DNA of 64,000 nt from Derxia lacustris. Its GTDB lineage: Bacteria > Pseudomonadota > Gammaproteobacteria > Burkholderiales > Burkholderiaceae_E. The stretch spans positions 62,001 through 126,000 of the forward strand of contig NZ_MUHU01000010.1 in the NCBI RefSeq assembly GCF_002105195.1, written 5' to 3'. The position numbers and the translations under genes are program-made. Of the stretch, positions 30,692-40,070 are shown piece by piece; the stretch's first letter is position 1; each line of letters begins with the position of its first letter. The notes under the pieces were generated by a model. That model searched no databases, had not been told where the DNA came from, and worked only from the letters and a program-made list of their open reading frames with translations.

Positions 30692-31516
30692 TTATTTGGC
30701 GGGCCTGAGGGCTTTTTCGACGAAATCAAGGGTTTGCCAAGACTGTGCAGAGGAACCAGGCACTCGATATTTTGGATTTGGGGTGCGATGAAAATCTGGG
30801 CAGGCATGATCCGCCGCAAACAGCCAAGGGGACCGTCCTCCTGCGCGATTGCCTTGGCCTAGGTCTACCATATATCCAATTCGTTCAGCGATGACTTCAT
30901 TGGTTTGCAGGTCGATTATCCTGAGCAAACTGCCAGCGATCCAATATTCACGTTCTTCTCGAGTTGAGATATCTTCATAGGTCAGTCCATAGCGTGCAGT
31001 GCGGTTGGAGGCAGGGGTCGCAGTCAACGCGAATCGCGTATACCCTTCTAGGGCGGCACTATTAGTCTTCCAAGGTTCATCAATGCGGCCAGTGTAACGG
31101 TATAGTTTTCCGTTATTTTGCTCTTCGGCTTCTACATAATGATAGCCAAGGCGCGGAAAGCTTTCTTTTGACTCAGGAGCCTCTTTTCCACGTCGATAGC
31201 TGTTGCGGAGGAATGACTTAATATATCCATCTCCGCCCATGTCTTTACCATACGGGTCACTTAGTTCAAACTGATTGCCAAAATTTAGTTCTTCAGGCCG
31301 CACTTTCAACAAATACACTCCTTCCACCTCATCGACCGTCCGGTAGATAAACTCCCCCGACTTCTTGCACCGCTCCTGCCACATCGCATAAGCGGTCTCC
31401 GACCGAATACGCGCTTCCCGTCGCTCCAGCATGCCGCCGATGCATCCAGTCAGTGCAGCCGATGCCGTCAATCCGACGAGGCAACGTGCCAGTACCGTCA
31501 ATATTCTTTTGTTCAC
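30692..31516 (-). CDS. Lipoprotein of unknown function, AT-richer than surroundings
   Basis: The 274-residue product begins VNKRILTVLARC and has a lipobox (AALTGC). The mature part is polar, with segments YAMWQERCKKSGEFIYRTVD, GYHYVEAEEQ, ARYGLTYEDISTREEREYW and RSPWLFAADHACP. From memory this resembles lipoproteins found beside type VI secretion lipase effectors, where they act as immunity proteins, but no effector gene is seen here, so the role is open. The GTG at 31516 is chosen because the signal peptide starts there. Base composition differs clearly from the neighbours, suggesting transfer. Confidence 0.6.
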   Translation of the reverse strand: MNKRILTVLARCLVGLTASAALTGCIGGMLERREARIRSETAYAMWQERCKKSGEFIYRTVDEVEGVYLLKVRPEELNFGNQFELSDPYGKDMGGDGYIKSFLRNSYRRGKEAPESKESFPRLGYHYVEAEEQNNGKLYRYTGRIDEPWKTNSAALEGYTRFALTATPASNRTARYGLTYEDISTREEREYWIAGSLLRIIDLQTNEVIAERIGYMVDLGQGNRAGGRSPWLFAADHACPDFHRTPNPKYRVPGSSAQSWQTLDFVEKALRPAK

Positions 31517-31863
31517 TGCTGATCTCTTTGCCAAAAGCAGTTGGTGAGTTGTCGCAAGGATGGCCGCGCGACGATCTTTATCGGCGATGGAATTCGGGCT
31601 GTTCGTTTCAATGACTGCCGATCCTCGTGCAACGGCTCTCGATTCGCCTTGCCGAAAGTCTTCGGGTTGGAATCGGGAGAATCTTCGCGCGATGCAATTC
31701 TTCTTCCGCCCCTTCGGTATTCGCTGCTCGATCCATGCCGTATTGACCGGATTGCCAAGGGCTTCAACGTCAGGCGCCGTCTCCCGGTGGCGTCGATCCA
31801 CGACCGGGCGGCAGCGCGGGCGAGAACCTCCGCCAGAGCACCTCGGGCCGACACTTCGCCCGT
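31517..31863. other. Non-coding or decayed stretch
   Basis: Between the lipoprotein gene and the broken TolC gene there are two overlapping minus-strand open frames, neither with a start signal or recognisable protein. I see no gene here; it may be remnant DNA from the event that truncated its neighbours. Confidence 0.4.
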
Positions 31864-32493
31864 TCACGGTTCACCTCGCCCACTTGCGCGGAGCGCGCCA
31901 GCCTCGGTTGCCGCTGCGCCCATCACCACCAGCCGCAACCGCGCCGACTGCCACTCGCTCCAGCACTTGATGAGTTCCGCCCGCGCGAGCGCGAGCGCCG
32001 CGAGCGACTGGTTCATCTGGATCAGATCCGCCGCACCGCGCTCGTACTTGCGCTGCAACGACTCCATCGCGAGGCGCGCCGCGGTCGCCAGTTGCCGCGC
32101 CGCCTTCAGGTTCGCGAGCGCGGCGCGCGCATCGGCATGCAGGAACCGCGCATCGCGCAGCACCTGCGCCTCGGCGGCGGCCAGCTCGGCCTGCTTCTGC
32201 GCCAGCTGTGCCTGCGCGCCGCTCACCTTGTAGGTCTGCGCAAAGCCGTCGAACAGCGGGATGCGCAGCGTCAGCGCCGTGGTGCGCTCGATGCTCGACA
32301 GCGCCGACAGGCTCTGGTTGGGGCGCCCGTTCTCGTAGCGGTTCCAGCTCAGTTCCACGCTCGGGAGTCCCTCGCGCCGGGTCGCGCGCAGGCTGTGCTC
32401 GGCCGATTCCACCGGCGCCCGCGCGGCGGCGATGGCCGGATGGCGGCGGGTGACGGCGTCGAGCGGCGCCCGGCGGTCAGCGCGCTTGAGCGG
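31864..32493 (-). pseudogene. TolC-family outer-membrane efflux protein, C-terminal half only
   Basis: About 209 residues of a TolC-type protein are open: RRHPAIAAARAPVESAEHSL, then LTLRIPLFDGFAQTYKV, a long helical part, and a second-repeat end RYERGAADLIQMNQSLAALA-type. Intact members have 420-500 residues with a signal peptide; here a TGA at 32494-32496 closes the frame and no start codon fits. The missing N-terminal half and the absence of pump or adaptor genes show a truncated, probably dead gene. It lies at the place normally held by ligA, just downstream of zipA. Confidence 0.75.
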
Positions 32494-32562
32494 TCAAGCG
32501 TTCGCCATTGTTTGGCGGAAAGGTCGGTTCGGCAGTTCATGCCGCATCGAACTTGCCGACAT
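32483..32562. repeat. Cluster of inverted repeats at the zipA/TolC junction
   Basis: A perfect hairpin CGCTTGA-GCGG-TCAAGCG (32483-32500) covers the point where the TolC frame breaks. It is followed by CGCCATTGTTTGGCG and by an imperfect 11-base repeat around TCGGCAGTTC/GAACTTGCCGA. The set resembles a recombination or insertion scar. A short minus-strand start (MNCRTDLSAKQWRTL) is vaguely like an IS5-type transposase beginning, which is weak evidence. Confidence 0.4.
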
Positions 32563-32585
32563 CTTGAAGTTCAGTCGGACAGGCC

Positions 32586-33650
32586 CTAGTCGAACAAGCG
32601 CCGTGCGCGCGCCGAACCCGGCTCAATGCCGCTGTCGCGCAGCCGCTGATACAGCGGCGCCAGCTGCACCTCGATGCCGGCAAGCGCGGCATCGGTGACG
32701 GTGCGGCGGTTGTCGTCGACCAGCTCGGCGCCCAGGCGCGCGCCGACCGCGCGCGCCACGTCGATCATGGTCGAGAAGGGCTTGGCCACCTCGGGCGCGC
32801 GCGGCACGTCGAGCACGCAGGTGAGCACGCCGCTGCTGGCCTCGCCGCCGGCGCCGGCCAGCGACACGAGGCGTCCCTGGGCATCGAGCGCATGCATGCT
32901 GAACAGCTCGTCATGCACGCCCTCGATGTAGAGCAGCCGGCCGTCGGGCCGCACCGAGAAACCGGCTTCCGTCGCCACGCGCAGGATGTCGAGCCCGCCC
33001 CAGGCGGCGCCGGTGCTGACCAGATTCACGCCGATCTGCGCATCGATGGCGGCGCACTGGCTGTCGAGATCGCGCGCATGCGACAGCACATCGGCCATGT
33101 CGGGCAGTTCGATGTGCGCTTCGAGCGTGTGCGCGATGGCGCCGATGGCGGTGGCGAATTCGCTGAACTCGACCGGCGTGAGCGGCCCGCCGCGATTGGC
33201 CAGCAGCACGCCGCAATGCACGCCGCTATAGCCCTCGCCGATGCGCAGCACTTCCAGCGCATGGCTCTGGGCATGGGTGCCGCCGATGCGCACCGGCTTC
33301 GTTCCGGCGCGCAGGCCGGCCAGCGCCTCGTGCAGCCGGCCGCCTTCCACCGGCGTGTCGAAGCTCAGGCTGACGATGCACTCGATCTCGTCGTCGAACT
33401 CGACCGGCTCGGCGGCCACCGTTGGCAGCGCCGCGTCGTCGACGAAGGGCGACGGCTCGATCGCCACGTCGATGCTCGGCTCGACCCGCACTTCGCGCGG
33501 CGAGGTCGGCGTGAGCAGCGCATCGCCGGTCTGGCCGAAGGCTTCGCGCGCCTGCTTCATGGCGCGCCATTCGACCCATTTGTTGTAGGCCACCACGGCC
33601 ACGACGATGGTCGCGCCACTCGCGGCCAGCCAGATTTGCAGTTCTGTCAT
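32586..33650 (-). CDS. zipA: Cell division protein ZipA
   Basis: The 354-residue protein tethers FtsZ to the inner membrane. Residues 5-22 form the N-terminal membrane anchor (IWLAASGATIVVAVVAYN), followed by a short acidic/Pro linker and the C-terminal FtsZ-binding domain with GVLTCVLDVPRAPEVAKPF and SMHALDAQGRL. It follows smc by 17 bases on the same strand, a standard betaproteobacterial pair. ligA, the usual third gene, is absent at this site. Confidence 0.88.
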   Translation of the reverse strand: MTELQIWLAASGATIVVAVVAYNKWVEWRAMKQAREAFGQTGDALLTPTSPREVRVEPSIDVAIEPSPFVDDAALPTVAAEPVEFDDEIECIVSLSFDTPVEGGRLHEALAGLRAGTKPVRIGGTHAQSHALEVLRIGEGYSGVHCGVLLANRGGPLTPVEFSEFATAIGAIAHTLEAHIELPDMADVLSHARDLDSQCAAIDAQIGVNLVSTGAAWGGLDILRVATEAGFSVRPDGRLLYIEGVHDELFSMHALDAQGRLVSLAGAGGEASSGVLTCVLDVPRAPEVAKPFSTMIDVARAVGARLGAELVDDNRRTVTDAALAGIEVQLAPLYQRLRDSGIEPGSARARRLFD

Positions 33651-33667
33651 TTGTACTGTTCTCGTTC

Positions 33668-36600
33668 TCAGGCGGCGGCGGGCTCGGCCCCGGCCATGCG
33701 GGCCGCCGATTCGATGTCGACCGCGACGATGCGCGACACACCCTGTTCCTGCATCGTCACGCCGATGAGCTGCTCGGCCATCTCCATCGCAATCTTGTTA
33801 TGGGAGATGAACAGGAACTGGGTGACGCTCGACATCTTCTTGACCATGTTCGCGTAGCGCTCGGTATTGGCGTCGTCGAGCGGCGCGTCAACTTCATCAA
33901 GCAGGCAGAACGGGGCCGGATTGAGCTGAAAGATGGCGAACACCAGCGCGATTGCCGTCAGCGCCTTTTCGCCACCCGACAGCAGGTGGATGGTGGAATT
34001 GCGCTTGCCCGGCGGCTGGGCCATCACCTGCACGCCGGCATCGAGGATTTCCTCGCCGGTCATGATGAGGCGCGCCTCGCCGCCGCCGAACAGCTCCGGA
34101 AACAGCCGGCCGAAATGCTTGTTCACCTCGTCGAAGGTGCCCTTGAGCAGCGAGCGGGTTTCCTGGTCGATCTTGCGGATCGCGTCTTCAAGCGTGGTGA
34201 TCGCCTCGTTGAGATCGGTCTGCTGGGCGTCGAGAAAGCTCTTGCGCTCCTGCGCCGCCGTCAGCTCGTCGAGCGCCGCGAGGTTCACCGGGCCCAGCGC
34301 CGCGATCTGGCCTTGCAGCCGCGTGATGTCGCCCTGCATGACGGCCGGCTTCCAGTCGGCGTCCGGCGCGTCGAGTCGCGCGGCGAGCGCGGCCTCGTCG
34401 GCGCCGGCCTCGGCGAGCTGGCCGCCGAACTGCTCCACATTGAGGCGCGCGGCCTGTTCCTTGAGTTGCAGCTCGACGATGCGGCTGCGCGCCGGATCGA
34501 GCTGGCGTTCGATGCGGTTGCGCTCGTCGTCGGCGGCGCGCAGTTGCGCGGTGAGCGCATCGCGTTCGGCGCGCTGCTCGGCCAGTCGCGCTTCGGCATC
34601 GGCGCGGCGCGCGAGCGCTTCCTGCAAGGCGCCTTGCGCGGCCTCGTCGTCGAGCGTGGCGGCTTCGAGTTGCAGCGCGGCGCGCTGGCGTTCGGCCTGA
34701 TCGGCCTGCTGGCTGGCCAGCGCGACGTTGCGCGTCAGCTCCTCGATGCGTGCGCGCTGCTGGCGCGCGGCAAAGCGCGCTTCCTGCGACTGGCGCTCCT
34801 GGTCGCGCAGCGCGGTGCGGGCGTCGGCCAGCTTCTGCTCGCGGGTCTCCTGCGCGATCAGCTCGTCCTCATGGCGGCCTTGCGCGGTGGCGAGCTTTTC
34901 GTCGAGCTGCTCGAAGGCTTCCTGCGACGCTTCGAGCGCGGCCTGCTGCTCTTCCTGCTGGGCGGCGATTTCCTCGTGCTCGCCGTCGATGCGCGCCGAG
35001 CGCTGCTCGTAGTCGCGCTGGGCCTGCTGGAGCTTGAGCACGTCGAGCTGGAGCTGATGGGCGTCGCGCGTGAGGGTTTGCAGCTTCTGGCGCAGATCGG
35101 CGGCCTGCTGGTTGGCGGCCGTGAGCGCAGCCTCGGCGCGCGCGACATTGGCGCGCGCCTCCTCCGCAATCATCAGCTGGGCGCGGCCTTCCTTGCCCAA
35201 GTCTTCAATCTCGTGCTGACGCGCGAGCATGCCGGCCTGCTCGTCGTCGGCCGCATGAAAGGCGATGCTCGCGCGGCCGATGGCATGGCCCTCGCGCGTG
35301 ACGAACACGCCGCCGAGCGGCAGCCGGTCGCGCTCGGCCAGGGCGGCGTCGATGCTGTCGGCGGTGAACACGTCGGCGAGCCATTCAGCCAGCAGCGCGC
35401 GCAGCGCTGGGTCGGTCAGACGCAGCAGCGACAGCAGCGGTCGCAGTCCTGCCGGCACCTCCACCGGCGCGGCGATGTGCCCGGCCGCGTAGAAGGCCAG
35501 CTTGGCCGGCGGCGCATCGCTGGCAAATGCCTTGGCGCGCGCGATGTCGCTGACCTCGATGGCGGCGACCTTCTCGCGCAGCGCGGCTTCCAGCGCGGTT
35601 TCCCAGCCGGTCTCGATGCCCACGCGCTGCCACAGCCGTTGCATGTCCGCGAGCCCGTGCTTGCGCAACCACGGCTCCAGCTTGCCGCGATGCTGGACAT
35701 CGGCTTGCAGCTTGCGCAGCGCGGCCAGGCGCGCATCGACCTGATGCTGGCGCTGGGTTTCCGAGCTGGCGAGGCGCTGGGCCTCGCTGCGGGCGCGCTC
35801 GGCCTCGGGCACGGCGGCTTGCGCATCGTCGAGCGCGGCGGTGAGTTCTTCCTGGCGCGCTTCCATCATCGCGAGCTGTTCGCTGCCCAGCGCCAGCCGG
35901 TCGGCGTCGGGCTTTTGCAGGCCGCGCGCTTCCTGATCGAGCCGTTCGCGCCGCGCCGCCAGCTGTTGCAGCGACTGGCCGAGCGAGCGTTGCCGCGCGC
36001 TTTCGAGCTGAATCTGCTGCTGCACCGACATCGCTTCGGCGCGCAGATCGCCGACGCGCTGCTGGCCGTCGCGCACGCGGTCTTCCAGATCGGGCAGCGC
36101 CTCGCCGGCGATGGCGGCGCGCTCCTCGGTCTCGGCGGCGCGCGCTTCGAGTTCCTCGGCGCTGTCCTGCGCCGTGGCCAGCTGCTCCGATTGCAGCTCG
36201 CGCTGCTCGCTCCATTGCTGCACCTGGGCGCCGAGCGTGGCGATCTGCTGCTGCAAGCGCGTGCGCGACTCGATCACATAGCGGATCTCGGCTTCGAGCT
36301 TGGACGTCTCGGCCGTCACCTGATACAGCGCGCCCTGGAACTGGTCGACGCGATGGGTGGCGTCGTATTCGGCCTGGCGCAGCTGCTCGGCGCGGGCCTC
36401 GATCGCGCGCAGATCGGCGGTCTGCGAATCGAGCGCGATCTGCGCCTGCTCGATGTCGCGCAGGCAGCGGGTTTGCAGCGTCTCGGCCTCGCGCCGGCGC
36501 AGCAGCCACAGCAGCTTCTGCTTCTCGTCGGCCTCGGCGCTCAGGCGCTTGAAGCGCTCGGCGACCGCCGCCTGGCCCTGCAGCTTGTCCACGTTGGCGG

Positions 36601-37204
36601 TCAGCTCGCGCAGGATGTCCTCGACGCGCAGCAGGTTCTCGCGCGTGTCCTGCAGCCGGTTCTCGGTCTCGCGCCGGCGCTCCTTGTACTTGGAGACGCC
36701 GGCCGCTTCCTCCAGAAACACGCGCAGCTCGTCGGGCTTGGCCTCGATGATCCGGCTGATCATTCCCTGGCCGATGATCGCGTAGGCCCGCGGCCCCAAC
36801 CCCGTGCCCAGGAAGATGTCCTGAATGTCGCGCCGGCGTACCGCCTGATTGTTGATGTAGTAGGTGCTGGTGCCGTCGCGCGTCAGCGTGCGCTTGACCG
36901 AGATCTCGGCGTACTGGCTCCACTGGCCGCCGGCCTTGCCCTCGGCGTTGTCGAACACCAGTTCCACCGCCGCGCGGCCGGCCGGCTTGCGATGCGTGGA
37001 GCCGTTGAAGATCACGTCCTGCATCGACTCGCCGCGCAGCTCGCTGGCCTTGCTTTCGCCGAGCACCCAGCGCGTCGCATCGATGATGTTGGACTTGCCG
37101 CAGCCGTTGGGGCCGACCACGCCCACCAGCTGCCCGGGCACCTGGAACGCAGTGGGATCGACGAAGGACTTGAAGCCGGAAAGCTTGATCTGGGTGAGAC
37201 GCAC
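33668..37204 (-). CDS. smc: Chromosome segregation protein SMC
   Basis: The 1178-residue ATPase is the core of bacterial condensin. The Walker A motif is GPNGCGKSNI (about residues 32-41). Two coiled-coil arms enclose a hinge near residues 500-640. The C-terminal signature is LLSGGEKALTAIAL with Walker B FCLLDEVDAPLDD. The GTG at 37204 (VRLTQIKLSGFKSF) matches the family start. It is divergent from queF and precedes zipA. Confidence 0.95.
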   Translation of the reverse strand: MRLTQIKLSGFKSFVDPTAFQVPGQLVGVVGPNGCGKSNIIDATRWVLGESKASELRGESMQDVIFNGSTHRKPAGRAAVELVFDNAEGKAGGQWSQYAEISVKRTLTRDGTSTYYINNQAVRRRDIQDIFLGTGLGPRAYAIIGQGMISRIIEAKPDELRVFLEEAAGVSKYKERRRETENRLQDTRENLLRVEDILRELTANVDKLQGQAAVAERFKRLSAEADEKQKLLWLLRRREAETLQTRCLRDIEQAQIALDSQTADLRAIEARAEQLRQAEYDATHRVDQFQGALYQVTAETSKLEAEIRYVIESRTRLQQQIATLGAQVQQWSEQRELQSEQLATAQDSAEELEARAAETEERAAIAGEALPDLEDRVRDGQQRVGDLRAEAMSVQQQIQLESARQRSLGQSLQQLAARRERLDQEARGLQKPDADRLALGSEQLAMMEARQEELTAALDDAQAAVPEAERARSEAQRLASSETQRQHQVDARLAALRKLQADVQHRGKLEPWLRKHGLADMQRLWQRVGIETGWETALEAALREKVAAIEVSDIARAKAFASDAPPAKLAFYAAGHIAAPVEVPAGLRPLLSLLRLTDPALRALLAEWLADVFTADSIDAALAERDRLPLGGVFVTREGHAIGRASIAFHAADDEQAGMLARQHEIEDLGKEGRAQLMIAEEARANVARAEAALTAANQQAADLRQKLQTLTRDAHQLQLDVLKLQQAQRDYEQRSARIDGEHEEIAAQQEEQQAALEASQEAFEQLDEKLATAQGRHEDELIAQETREQKLADARTALRDQERQSQEARFAARQQRARIEELTRNVALASQQADQAERQRAALQLEAATLDDEAAQGALQEALARRADAEARLAEQRAERDALTAQLRAADDERNRIERQLDPARSRIVELQLKEQAARLNVEQFGGQLAEAGADEAALAARLDAPDADWKPAVMQGDITRLQGQIAALGPVNLAALDELTAAQERKSFLDAQQTDLNEAITTLEDAIRKIDQETRSLLKGTFDEVNKHFGRLFPELFGGGEARLIMTGEEILDAGVQVMAQPPGKRNSTIHLLSGGEKALTAIALVFAIFQLNPAPFCLLDEVDAPLDDANTERYANMVKKMSSVTQFLFISHNKIAMEMAEQLIGVTMQEQGVSRIVAVDIESAARMAGAEPAAA

Positions 37205-37480
37205 GCTTGCTGTATTCGCTTGGAGGATGGGGACCGGCGGCGGCCGTTGCGGCCTGCGCGGTGACGCCACGAAACAGGGCAACGGCATGCGGCCCGCCTG
37301 GGCAGACAGGCTGCAAAACCGCTGCCAAAGCCGGGCGATCATAGCACCCGCTCCCAGGGCGGCCGGGCCCTCGGTGCTAGCATCGCCGACCCGCCCGGGC
37401 CGGTTTCCGGACCCTCGGCATCCGCTTATCCGCGCACTCGCGCCGCTCATCGCCAGCGTCTTCGGCGCCCCATTTCCGCC
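37205..37480. promoter_or_regulatory. Divergent smc/queF intergenic region
   Basis: This gap of 276 bases carries the promoters of two divergent genes. I see no clear promoter motif or repeat. Confidence 0.35.
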
Positions 37481-37900
37481 ATGTCTACCCAGCCTTCAAA
37501 AGAACTGCCGGTCTTCCCCAATCCGAACCCGGAACGCGATTACCACATCCACATGGAGATTCCGGAGTTCACCTGCCTGTGTCCGCTTACGGGCCAGCCC
37601 GACTTCGCGCATTTCACGCTCGACATCATTCCCGACAAGAAATGCATCGAGCTCAAGGGCCTCAAGCTCTACATGTGGAGCTACCGCAACGACGGCGCCT
37701 TCCACGAGAAGGTGACCAACACCATCCTCGACGACATCGTGAAGGCCATCGGCCCGCGCTTTCTGCGCGTGACGGCCAAGTGGTATGTGCGCGGCGGCAT
37801 CTTCACCAACGTGGTGGTCGAGCACCGCAAGAAGAACTGGAAGCCGCAGCCGCGCGTCGACCTCGCCAGCTTCGAGCCGGAAAGCCCCATACGCGGCTGA
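37481..37900 (+). CDS. queF: NADPH-dependent 7-cyano-7-deazaguanine reductase (short form)
   Basis: The 139-residue enzyme reduces preQ0 to preQ1 in queuosine synthesis. It is the single-domain type I form. The active Cys is in [13 protein letters not shown] and the QueF motif is [14 protein letters not shown] with the NADPH-binding Glu/Lys. The end [14 protein letters not shown] is also typical. The ATG at 37481 gives the standard N-terminus. No other queuosine gene is nearby; the PTPS-like protein at 17 kb is unlikely to be QueD because it lacks the active-site residues. Confidence 0.95.
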   Translation: MSTQPSKELPVFPNPNPERDYHIHMEIPEFTCLCPLTGQPDFAHFTLDIIPDKKCIELKGLKLYMWSYRNDGAFHEKVTNTILDDIVKAIGPRFLRVTAKWYVRGGIFTNVVVEHRKKNWKPQPRVDLASFEPESPIRG

Positions 37901-38059
37901 ACGGCAGGCCCCGACCGGGCGTCGGCCATTGCACGATCCGAAAAAAACGTCGCGTGCAGCCAGCGGACTGCCAGTCAGGCGCTGTCACAATCCGGCGCTC
38001 GGACTTTCGGGTCCGACCTGTTTCCCACCGTCTGAGACTGCCGAGCGAGAACTGACCGC

Positions 38060-39952
38060 ATGCCGTCGATCACGCGACAGTTCTGGATCGCGCTGCTGCT
38101 GCTCGTCAGCGCCGCGTCGGCCGGTGCGACCGAGGCCGCCATCCGCAGCCTGCTCGACCGGGCCGAGGCGGCCCAGCGCGACGACACCGAGGCGGCGCGC
38201 AGCCTGGCGCTCGAAGCGCTCGGCAAGCTCGACGCCGCGCCCGATGCCGATCTGGAGCTGCGTGCCCGCGCGGTGCTCTGCGATGCGCTGATCGAGACCG
38301 ATGCCGCCGGCGCCGAACGCCAGCTGGCCGCCGGCCGGGCCGCGTTGCGCACCGCCAGCAATCGCGGCCTCGAAGCCGATCTGCTCAATTGCGAAGGCGA
38401 ACTGCGCTCGATCGCCGGCGACAGCGAGACCGCGTTGCGGCTGTTCGAACGCTCATTGGCCATCGCCGAGCGCCAGGACCGGCCCGAAGCCGCCGCCGAG
38501 GCGCTGCTGCGGCGCGGCGAGCTGCGCAGCCGCAACGGCGATCTGGTCAATGCGATGGGCGACCTGCGCCGCTCGCTGCTGCTGTTCGATTCGGCCGGCA
38601 TGCCGCTGGCGGCCGGCGATGCGCTCAACAGCATCGCCAACCTGTACAGCCGGCTCGGCGACGACCGCGAAGCCGCCTCGTCCTACGAAAACCTGCTGCG
38701 CCGGCTCGATCCCGACAAATCGACCCGCGACTACGCGGTGATCGTGCACAACCTGGGCCGGGTGCATGAAAACGCCGGCAACTGGGCCGAGGCCAAGCGC
38801 GAATTCGAGCTGGCGCTGGAGCTGAGCCGGCGCGCCGGCAACGGCCGCATCGTCGGCTATTCGCTGCGCGGGCTGAGTGCGGTGCGGCTGGCGGCGCATC
38901 AGCCGGCCGCCGCGCTCGACCTGCTCGACGAGGCTGCGGCCCAGCTGCGCAAGTCGCCCGACAACTGGCTCGAATCGCAAATCCTGCTGCAACGCGGTCT
39001 GGTGCTCCAGGCGCTGCACCGGCTGCCCGAGGCGCTCACCGCACTCGAAGCCGCCACCGTCGAGCTGGAAAAGTCGGGCGCGCTCTATCCGCGCGCCGCC
39101 GCCCATGTGGCGCGCGCCGAAATCCATGCCGAGCTTGGCCAGTGGCAGCAGGCCTACGAGAACACCACGCGCGCCAAGGCGCTCACCGAGAGTGTGCTGC
39201 GCAGCCAGATCGACCAGCGCTACGCCATCCTCAAGGTCGAGCACGACACCGCCTCGCGCGAACACGAGAACGTGCTGCTGGTGCGCGAGCGCACCGCCAT
39301 CGAGAAATCGCTGCAGCAGGAGCGCCGCGCCAACCGCTTCAAGCTGGTGGCCATCGTGCTCACCGGCATCCTGGCAGCCACGCTGGCCACCATCCTCATG
39401 CGGCTGCGGCGCTCGGCGGCGCGCATGCGCCAGCTCGCCATGACCGATGAGCTGACCGGCCTGCCCAACCGGCGCGCGGTGCTGGAGCGGCTCGAACGCA
39501 CGCTTGCCAAGCCGTCCGACAAGCCCTGCTCGGTGCTGATCGCCGACCTCGACCATTTCAAGCTCATCAACGACGGCTGGGGCCATCTGGTCGGCGACGA
39601 GGTGCTCAAGGCGCTGGCCCTGCTGCTGCGCACCAGCGTGCGCGAGCCGATGGTGATCGGCCGGCTCGGCGGCGAGGAGTTTCTGGTGGTGCTGCCCGAG
39701 ACCGGGCTGCATGCCGCGCATCAGGTGGCCGAGCGGATCCGGCTGCAAGTGGCCGGCCTCGACACCGCCGGCCTGTGCGACCGGCGCCAGCTCACCGTGA
39801 GCCTGGGCGTGGCGGTGGGCATGCCGGGCCGCTGCCATGCGAGCGAGCTGCTGCGCGAGGCCGATGCCGCGCTCTATGCCGCCAAGTCGGCCGGGCGCAA
39901 CCGCGTGCATCCCACGCCGGCGGCCACGCTGCAGACCGTGCCGCTGCGCTGA
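38060..39952 (+). CDS. TPR-containing membrane diguanylate cyclase (GGDEF)
   Basis: The 630-residue protein has a signal peptide (FWIALLLLVSAASAGATEA), about 380 residues of tetratricopeptide-like repeats in the periplasm, one membrane helix (KLVAIVLTGILAATLATILM) near residue 435 and a cytosolic GGDEF domain. The active-site motif is GGEEF, which is compatible with c-di-GMP synthesis. The RxxD inhibitory site five residues before it is not present (REPM). The repeats probably sense a periplasmic partner. It is a single gene between queF and the receiver protein. Confidence 0.9.
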   Translation: MPSITRQFWIALLLLVSAASAGATEAAIRSLLDRAEAAQRDDTEAARSLALEALGKLDAAPDADLELRARAVLCDALIETDAAGAERQLAAGRAALRTASNRGLEADLLNCEGELRSIAGDSETALRLFERSLAIAERQDRPEAAAEALLRRGELRSRNGDLVNAMGDLRRSLLLFDSAGMPLAAGDALNSIANLYSRLGDDREAASSYENLLRRLDPDKSTRDYAVIVHNLGRVHENAGNWAEAKREFELALELSRRAGNGRIVGYSLRGLSAVRLAAHQPAAALDLLDEAAAQLRKSPDNWLESQILLQRGLVLQALHRLPEALTALEAATVELEKSGALYPRAAAHVARAEIHAELGQWQQAYENTTRAKALTESVLRSQIDQRYAILKVEHDTASREHENVLLVRERTAIEKSLQQERRANRFKLVAIVLTGILAATLATILMRLRRSAARMRQLAMTDELTGLPNRRAVLERLERTLAKPSDKPCSVLIADLDHFKLINDGWGHLVGDEVLKALALLLRTSVREPMVIGRLGGEEFLVVLPETGLHAAHQVAERIRLQVAGLDTAGLCDRRQLTVSLGVAVGMPGRCHASELLREADAALYAAKSAGRNRVHPTPAATLQTVPLR

Positions 39953-40070
39953 ACCGACGGCCGGCATGGCCGGCGCATGAAGCCGTGTAACCGCCCGGCG
40001 CGGCTGCGCAATCTTGCTAGCCTGCGGTGAGCGTTTTCCCACCCACCTTCCCGCCCCAGTGCCGCCGTCG

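Noticed and set aside
33800..37264. Long plus-strand frame opposite smc
   Set aside because: SMC motifs are complete on the minus strand and the opposite frame has no recognisable domain.
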